A DNA stretch of 64,000 bases from assembly GCA_035048485.1 (NCBI GenBank), contig CM068589.1, positions 7,372,224-7,436,223 on the forward strand, read 5' to 3'. Below, one piece after another: positions 58,626 through 64,000 of this stretch. A program made the position numbers and the translations under genes. The stretch's first letter is position 1; each line of letters opens with the position of its first letter. This DNA is from Pteria penguin (Eukaryota > Mollusca > Bivalvia > Pterioida > Pteriidae). A model generated the notes under the pieces. It saw nothing but the letters and a program-made list of their open reading frames with translations, did not search any database and had not been told where the DNA came from.

Positions 58626-58800
58626 CCCGGATCCATAAATTTTTGTCAGAGGGGGTCCAACAAAAAAAGTAAATTTTTCTCTTAGACAAGGGGGGTCCAA
58701 CCCCACAAATGCCCAAATATTACCTTGTTTTGGTAAAATTTTCGGATGCCAGGAGGGGGTATTCCAGACTCCTGGTACCCTCCTCTGTATCCGCGCATGT
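58626..58800. mobile_element. MITE-like repeat with CGGATCC-type ends
   Basis: It starts GTGCCCGGATCCATAAATTT and ends CTGTATCCGCGCATG, an imperfect inverted pair. The interior has duplicated GGGGGTCCAAC words. It resembles the GGATCC-ended MITEs at 16086 and 40187 in layout. Confidence 0.5.
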
Positions 58801-59179
58801 TATATCCTTAATAATGTCTGCTAAGTAATTTATCTTACGAAGTTAAAGGACGCCTTAGAGTGATAAATACAAGCCCTAGATCGATTCAAACACACCCGAA
58901 GTTATCACGTGGTCAAAAATGTTTTAATCGCCAAAACTTTACAGGGACAGATCCAGCAGCTGTTATAATGGTAAGTTGTAGAACATTGGATATTTACTAG
59001 GCTGTGTGCGTGTCTTGTATATTGTATATATCGTAAGGTAACTAGGAGACATACCTTTCATGATTTTAAAATAGTCTGTGTTGTTCGCGTCTTTTTCGAG
59101 TGTAACCCAGACAGTTTCTTTAAATATTTAAATGATGTTATCGATGTGTAATTTGAGTGAAGTAAAATACAACAACAAC

Positions 59180-60250
59180 AACAACAACATTATCAACACT
59201 TTTTATATATTTTTTATTTATTGCATATATGTAAAAGACAGTTGTCCCACTTAATGTCAGAGTATTCAAGAAGAGGTCTAAGTAGACATATACATATTTT
59301 CCAGTGTAAGACTGGAAGCCGGCGTGGCCTAGTGGTATCACGCTGGACTCCTGATCGGGAGGCCGGGGTTCGAGTCATGCTGGTGTCCTGTCTTTCGGAT
59401 GAGACAGTAAAAACCGAGGCCCCATGTCGTGGTATGCATGGCACGTTAAAGATCCCTCACTGCTTCGGGTGGGTCCGTTGCAAAGGTCAAAATCTGTACG
59501 CCCCGCATCAGGCGGAAGCAGTCACCAACTACGTGGTGTGACGTGAAACAAAAATCAATCAATCAATCAATCAATCAGTGTAAGACTGTTGTTGCGCTGC
59601 TAATGATGTTATTAATGTGAGTTTCCCGAACGAAGATTATTGTTAAATGTTAGTCTCAGGTGTTTGTGTTCTGTAACTTCTTTTATTGGAATGGTGTTCA
59701 TTGTTAAAACTGGGTGTGTAGTAGGTGTTCAAGTTGGGTTTTTTATTTTTATTTGGGGGGGGGGGGGGCGATGAGTAGGCCTAAACTTTTTTCATTTTTT
59801 TTTTTAAATTTGTGGATTGAAGTTTACTATCCATCTTTCTGCCCACTTACGAATTTTATCAAAGTTTTGGTTGTGTCAGTGCGTTTTGGTGTGTTTGTGT
59901 GGATGGGCGGAGGGGGTGGGGTGGGTGGGGGGGGGGGGTGTTTCGATTGTAATGTATAAATTAATGTATCGTCTGCAAATAGTTTAATGTTACACGGAAC
60001 CTCTCGGACAATGTCATTTATGAAAATTAAAAATAGAAGTGCCCTTAAGATGGATCCCTGAGGAACTCCAGCGCTTATTTGTATTAGACTCTTTGTTATT
60101 TATTTTGACTTTCTGCTTTCTGTGGCTTAAGAAACTTTCAAAGGAATGTAATTTGAACCCATTGGAACATCTTGCTTTTCTTGATGCGCCAATGTAAAGG
60201 CAACATCTATCAAGCTCTTACAGTAGTGACTTCCATTGCTAGGGTCGTGT
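59180..60250 (-). pseudogene. non-LTR retrotransposon RT remnant, interrupted by a SINE
   Basis: The minus strand reads SHRKQKVKINNKES, then in another frame ISAGVPQGSILRALLFLIF, INDIVREVPCNIKLFADDTL (catalytic FADD near 59970), FDKIRKWAERWIVNFNP (about 59860-59805), EVTEHKHLRLTFNNNL (about 59690-59640) and, beyond the SINE at 59315-59575, LLRPLLEYSDIKWDNCLLHI (about 59290-59225). These are RT palm-to-thumb blocks of Jockey/CR1-like elements. Frameshifts and a poly-C expansion (59906-59938) disable it. The N-terminal endonuclease region is absent. Confidence 0.82.
59315..59575 (+). mobile_element. SINE family B inserted in the non-LTR element, perfect target duplication
   Basis: Flanked by CAGTGTAAGACTG at 59302-59314 and 59576-59588. 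It has A-box TGGCCTAGTGG, B-box GGTTCGAGTC, the family body and an (AATC)n tail at about 59554-59575. Confidence 0.94.
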
Positions 60251-60801
60251 GAAGTTAATCTATATAAAGAGAATATCCGCAAGAAAATAGTTCATTTATG
60301 GATATATTACAGGCGTCGTTAAGCCTTTTAAAGGATCAAACGAAAGTTCTCTGGAAGTAAATAAAACTTCCTTACTCAAAATGCTGTGACACTGTGGGAT
60401 TATTACCTTGCATTGGTTATTACAAATAATAGAACCCAATTATCTAACATGTGTTGTATTTAACATTTAACACTGCATTAGCTTCTTTATCTTTTCGAAA
60501 TTATTATATATTTTTCCAAACGTCATGATGACGCCTTCCATTTTCATTGTTTCAGTTTATTTTCTATGCCAGTGCGTTACATTTTTTTGGAATATCGAGA
60601 GGTCACCCATTTTTAGATTGTTTTCACTGATATATGTTCTTTTCTTTCAGTGATGTATCCAACTTATTTAGCGTTTTACTGCATCTTCCTTCACATTTAT
60701 CCATCCTATAATGTTGTGTTTATTCAGCGTTGCGTTGCACTGCCATATTGTTGCATTAGATTAGTGTGTGTTTCACTTTCATCATTACGTTCGTTGTTGT
60801 T

Positions 60802-60962
60802 TTTCACATTGTCATAGCGAGCCATTATTACGTGTACGTGTTTCACATTGTCATAGCGAGCCATTATTACGTGTACGTGTTTCACATTGTCATAGCGAGC
60901 CATTATTACGTGTACGTGTTTCACATTGTCATAGCGAGCCATTATTACGTGTACGTGTTTCA
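60802..60962. repeat. 39-bp tandem repeat, four identical copies
   Basis: The unit is TTTCACATTGTCATAGCGAG then CCATTATTACGTGTACGTG. The copies are identical, implying recent amplification. It sits directly before a SINE B. Confidence 0.95.
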
Positions 60963-60967
60963 AATCA

Positions 60968-61130
60968 AGTGGATCCGGTGTGGTTCAGTGGATGAAGTGC
61001 TGGTCTTCTGATCCAGAGGTGTCGGGTTCGATTCCAGGGGTGGGCACACCGGTGCCCTGTGTCGCGAATGAGACAGTACAAACCGAGGTCCTGTGTCACG
61101 GTAGGCGTGACGTATAAAAGATCCATCATC
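60968..61130 (+). mobile_element. SINE family B, 3'-truncated
   Basis: A forward copy: GGTGTGGTTCAGTGG (A-box), GGGTTCGATTCCAGG (B-box), GAATGAGACAGTACAAACCG and CTGTGTCACGGTAGGCGTGA. It stops after AAAAGATCCATC. From here to 62090 no gene is seen; a perfect 18-bp palindrome lies at 61826-61843. Confidence 0.85.
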
Positions 61131-62094
61131 GCTACAGAAATAACATAAGATATTAACTGATGTATTTATCTATTTTTTGACAAACAAAATGTTCAATGGC
61201 AATCCCTGTGTCTTAACGAACAAAGCCCATACACAATAAAATTGCTTACCCCAGAGAACAGGAGTTAAAAATATATATATATCCAAAACATGTTCGAAAG
61301 TACTTGATTTGTATGACTGTCTGTGGGGCAGTTAAGGTCGTAGTCTCACATGTAGACGTTTCTGCTGAGATTTACACGTCCTTTTCATTGTTTCTTGTTC
61401 AACGATCTTTTCATTTATATAGTGGAGATAGATTCATGTCTAATCGTTGTAAGGTATTTTTTTTTATATTTATCATGAATTTCAAGAAACGCATCAGTTT
61501 ATGCTTGAGTGAAAAGTATCATAAACTAAAGGAATTCCAGGTTTTTAAGGGTTGATTATCAGATAATGGCAATATTTATGTACCAAACCCCGAAAAAAGG
61601 GGCGAACTCTTGTGCAAATTACGCTATATATTCTTATTATGTTTTGACCAAAATGACCTGGGTTCAAATCCCCAAAATGCGTCTCGCATCTCAGGCCAAA
61701 CGCTTGAAAACGTGTAACATAAGATTGCAGACTAAACAAAGGAGGTAAATATTAAACCTTTGGACACCTTATCTAATTCTACGGTTTCGTCGATCCATAG
61801 TTTCGGGTTGCATTCGTTATTTTAGGTCGACAATATTGTCGACGTTGGGGACATTAGCTGTTATGCTAGTGGCTATATAAATGGTCTCTCATATCGAAGG
61901 ATGGCCTGTGGCATAGGTGACCAAGGCTACTATGCCAATAGAATAATCCTGTAATGATGCTACACAGCAACACCTAACATCATACAGATGCCAAACATTG
62001 TAGAATCACACAAAAGCTTTGAATGACAACTTTTATTGACCCAGAGAGTAGAGAAGTTCGGGGGTTCTTTCTTGACTAATTATTTAGCAGCTTC

Positions 62095-62455
62095 TCACTC
62101 GTATATCAAACATATGACACCGTCCACATTAATAATAGTTTGTCAACTATATATCAAACATATGGCACCTTTCACCTATATGGTAGTTTGTCAACTATAT
62201 ATCAAACATATGACAGCTTGTCACATATCTAGCAAAAATATATGGCACCCCTCACTTATATGGTTGTTTGTCAACTATATATCAAACATATGACAGTTTG
62301 TCACATATCTAGCAAAAATATATGGCACTCCTCATCTATATGGTAGCTTGTCAACTATATATCAAACATATGGCACCTTTCACCTTTATGGTACTTTATC
62401 ACCTATATATCAAACATATCACAGCTTACAACCAATACCTCAAACATATGCTTTC
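62095..62455. repeat. tandem repeat of about 45-60 bp
   Basis: Units are built from AACTATATATCAAACATATG, GCACCTTTCACCTATATGGT and AGTTTGTC, with two versions alternating (ATGGCACC and ATGACAGC). It ends 70 bases before the stop of the disordered-protein gene. Confidence 0.88.
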
Positions 62456-62522
62456 AATGGAGGATTTGAAAGACAGAAGATGTCAATATAGTTTTTCACA
62501 TTTATTACAAAATATTTCACAG

Positions 62523-64000
62523 TTAGTGTGGGTACTTCCTTGACTTGGCATACGTATAATGATACGTAGGAGCCGGTATCCTGGTCGGCATTTCTTCCTC
62601 CTCCTCCTCATCCACTCTACTCCTCCTCCTTCTTGCATATACGTACTGATAAACAGGTGCCGGGATCTGGGAGGGACGTATATGAGTTTTCTTCTTCTTC
62701 ACATTTTTATCTTTCTCTGCCTTAGGTGGCCAGTTTTTAAGAATTCCCTTGAGAGGTTTCTTAACTTGAACTTCGTTATTTATGACATTGTCTTTTGCTT
62801 CGGATGAGGTTGAAGGATCACGCCGTGAGTCACGTGACATGATTTCGGCATGTGTGCCTTTATCGGTGGACGATCCAGGTGTTGGAGTACAATGGCCGTG
62901 TTTTTCTAATATTCCTTCTTTGTTGGTTGAAGACCCAGGTGTGGAGACGCGTGGACTATATTCTACATTAGTCTCTATCCCAGAAGATGTTGGTCCAGGC
63001 GTAGGACTACGATTACAGCGCCCTGCATTAGATCCTGGTGTGGGGGAACGTGGACTATATTCTGCGCTAGATAATATACTAGGAGATGCTGACCTAGGCG
63101 TTGGAGTACGATGGGAACGTCCCCCTGAATTCAATTTTTCCTTCCTTCGTGCTCCGGATGTTGGATCACGTTCAGTGTGTCCTAACCTTTCTTTGCTGGA
63201 TGGAGGTTCAGGGGCTTGGACATGTGGACTATTTTCTACGTTATTCTTGATACCAGAAGATGTTAATACAGACGCAGGACTACGACTATGTCTTGATTTA
63301 GGTCCAAGACTGGTAACACGTGGACTGTATTCTCCACCAGACAATATGCTAGGAGGTACTGGCCTAGGTGTCAGACTACCATGAGGTCGTGCTCCTATAT
63401 TCATTTTTTCCTTCCTTCGTGTCCCGGATGTTGGGTCACTTTGAGAGCCTCCTCCTATTTTTTCTTTGCGGGATGGATGTCTAGAGGTTTGGACACGTGG
63501 ATTTTTTTCTGCGGAAGTCCTAATGTCATGTACTGGTTCAGGAGTTGAACCACGATGAGAGCGTGCACCTGAACTTAAGTCTTTGTTTATGTGATTCACG
63601 GGTGTTGGGACCCGAGGACTAGATCCTGCATTAGTCCCCATGCCAGAAGATGTTGGTCCTCGTGATGGATTACGGGGAAAGGGTCTTGTATTCTTTCTTT
63701 TGGAAGTAGGAGGCTGAGGTTTAGGACTATGCTCTGACAATGTGATAGCATTAATTCCCTTGGAGACAGTACGTCTAGCAGTATCGCTGCTTTTGATACA
63801 TTCCTTATCTGTATCCTTCACAGAAGTGGATGATTCAGGGGTCACCCGACCACGTAAAGAGAATTCCTTCTCGAAGGTTTTTCCCTCCTTGAATAGTGAA
63901 GAGTCAGTCTTTTCCTCCATAGTATTTTCCAACTCTTTCGTTTTTTCATTAGCATTGCTTAAAAACGCTTCGTTTGCTTGCTCAGGATTGAATGTTTTGA
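62523..64000 (-). CDS. disordered Ser/Pro/Arg-rich protein with internal repeats, C-terminal 491 residues
   Basis: The frame is open from the right window edge to TAA at 62525-62523; no start is assigned because it runs off the edge. A region of about 90 residues occurs twice in tandem (DPTSGTRRKEKMNIGAR and DPTSGARRKEKLNSGGR starts; each then has PSILS, EYSPR, TSSGI and SPRV-type blocks), with weaker copies before and after. Many S-P and T-P sites suggest phosphorylation by proline-directed kinases. About 80 residues from the end is KPLKGILKNWPP, resembling the KGILK (SILK-type) docking motif of PP1 inhibitor-2. The tail has two IPAPxYxYxYA repeats (QIPAPVYQYVYARRRR, RIPAPTYHYTYAKSRK) around a Glu run. 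Probably intracellular; no homologue is recognised. Confidence 0.75.
   Translation of the reverse strand, partial: KTFNPEQANEAFLSNANEKTKELENTMEEKTDSSLFKEGKTFEKEFSLRGRVTPESSTSVKDTDKECIKSSDTARRTVSKGINAITLSEHSPKPQPPTSKRKNTRPFPRNPSRGPTSSGMGTNAGSSPRVPTPVNHINKDLSSGARSHRGSTPEPVHDIRTSAEKNPRVQTSRHPSRKEKIGGGSQSDPTSGTRRKEKMNIGARPHGSLTPRPVPPSILSGGEYSPRVTSLGPKSRHSRSPASVLTSSGIKNNVENSPHVQAPEPPSSKERLGHTERDPTSGARRKEKLNSGGRSHRTPTPRSASPSILSSAEYSPRSPTPGSNAGRCNRSPTPGPTSSGIETNVEYSPRVSTPGSSTNKEGILEKHGHCTPTPGSSTDKGTHAEIMSRDSRRDPSTSSEAKDNVINNEVQVKKPLKGILKNWPPKAEKDKNVKKKKTHIRPSQIPAPVYQYVYARRRRSRVDEEEEEEMPTRIPAPTYHYTYAKSRKYPH

Noticed and set aside
62782..63384. 200-codon plus-strand frame
   Set aside because: It is antisense to the disordered-protein gene, whose frame has the repeat structure and motifs.

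Overview
This looks like an animal genome, most probably a mollusc and perhaps a bivalve. The evidence is split genes with GT-AG introns, AT-rich intergenic DNA, many tRNA-derived SINEs with 12-14 bp target duplications, THAP/SWIM-type DNA transposons, and modular genes built from Ig, TSP1, ShKT-like and LU domains. Nothing bacterial is seen: there are no operons, Shine-Dalgarno sites or CRISPR. The species call is inference; the exon structures below are read from the sequence.

Four protein genes can be supported. (1) 127-4408, minus strand: the first six coding exons of a SAP plus SWIM zinc-finger protein, cut by the left window edge. (2) 9190-32609, plus strand: a complete six-exon gene for a secreted, probably GPI-anchored 340-residue protein with two Ig-like domains. 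Its two large introns (11.4 and 9.7 kb) hold five tandem arrays, two large fold-back structures and several SINEs. (3) 35903-50761, minus strand: seven exons of a modular LU-ShKT-ShKT-TSP1-TSP1-TSP1 protein. One in-frame stop and one single-base frameshift make it a pseudogene, a defective allele or an assembly artefact. (4) 62523-64000, minus strand: the C-terminal 491 residues of a disordered Ser/Pro/Arg-rich protein with internal repeats and a candidate protein phosphatase 1 docking motif.

Mobile DNA fills much of the rest. The most informative element is a 5.6-kb DNA transposon at 39130-44728, inside an intron of gene 3. It has roughly 230-bp inverted ends, a 2-bp AT target duplication and two decayed genes facing each other: a THAP/DDE-type transposase (plus) and a SWIM protein (minus). 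The second SWIM gene, at the left edge, looks intact, so the window holds a broken transposon-borne member and an apparently functional relative of one superfamily. Other elements are two reverse-transcriptase copies of a Penelope-like type (one with inverted ends), a third RT fragment, a non-LTR retrotransposon split by a SINE, two tRNA-derived SINE families (A and B), several MITEs and fold-back elements.

Roughly a fifth of the window is tandem repeat, with periods of 20, 21, 22, 27, 29, 34, 36, 39, 41, 44, 53, 67 and 82 bp. The largest are the 3.4-kb array of 44-bp units and the 2-kb array of nearly identical 53-bp units, both in the last intron of the Ig gene. Long open frames inside these arrays come from the period and are not listed as genes.
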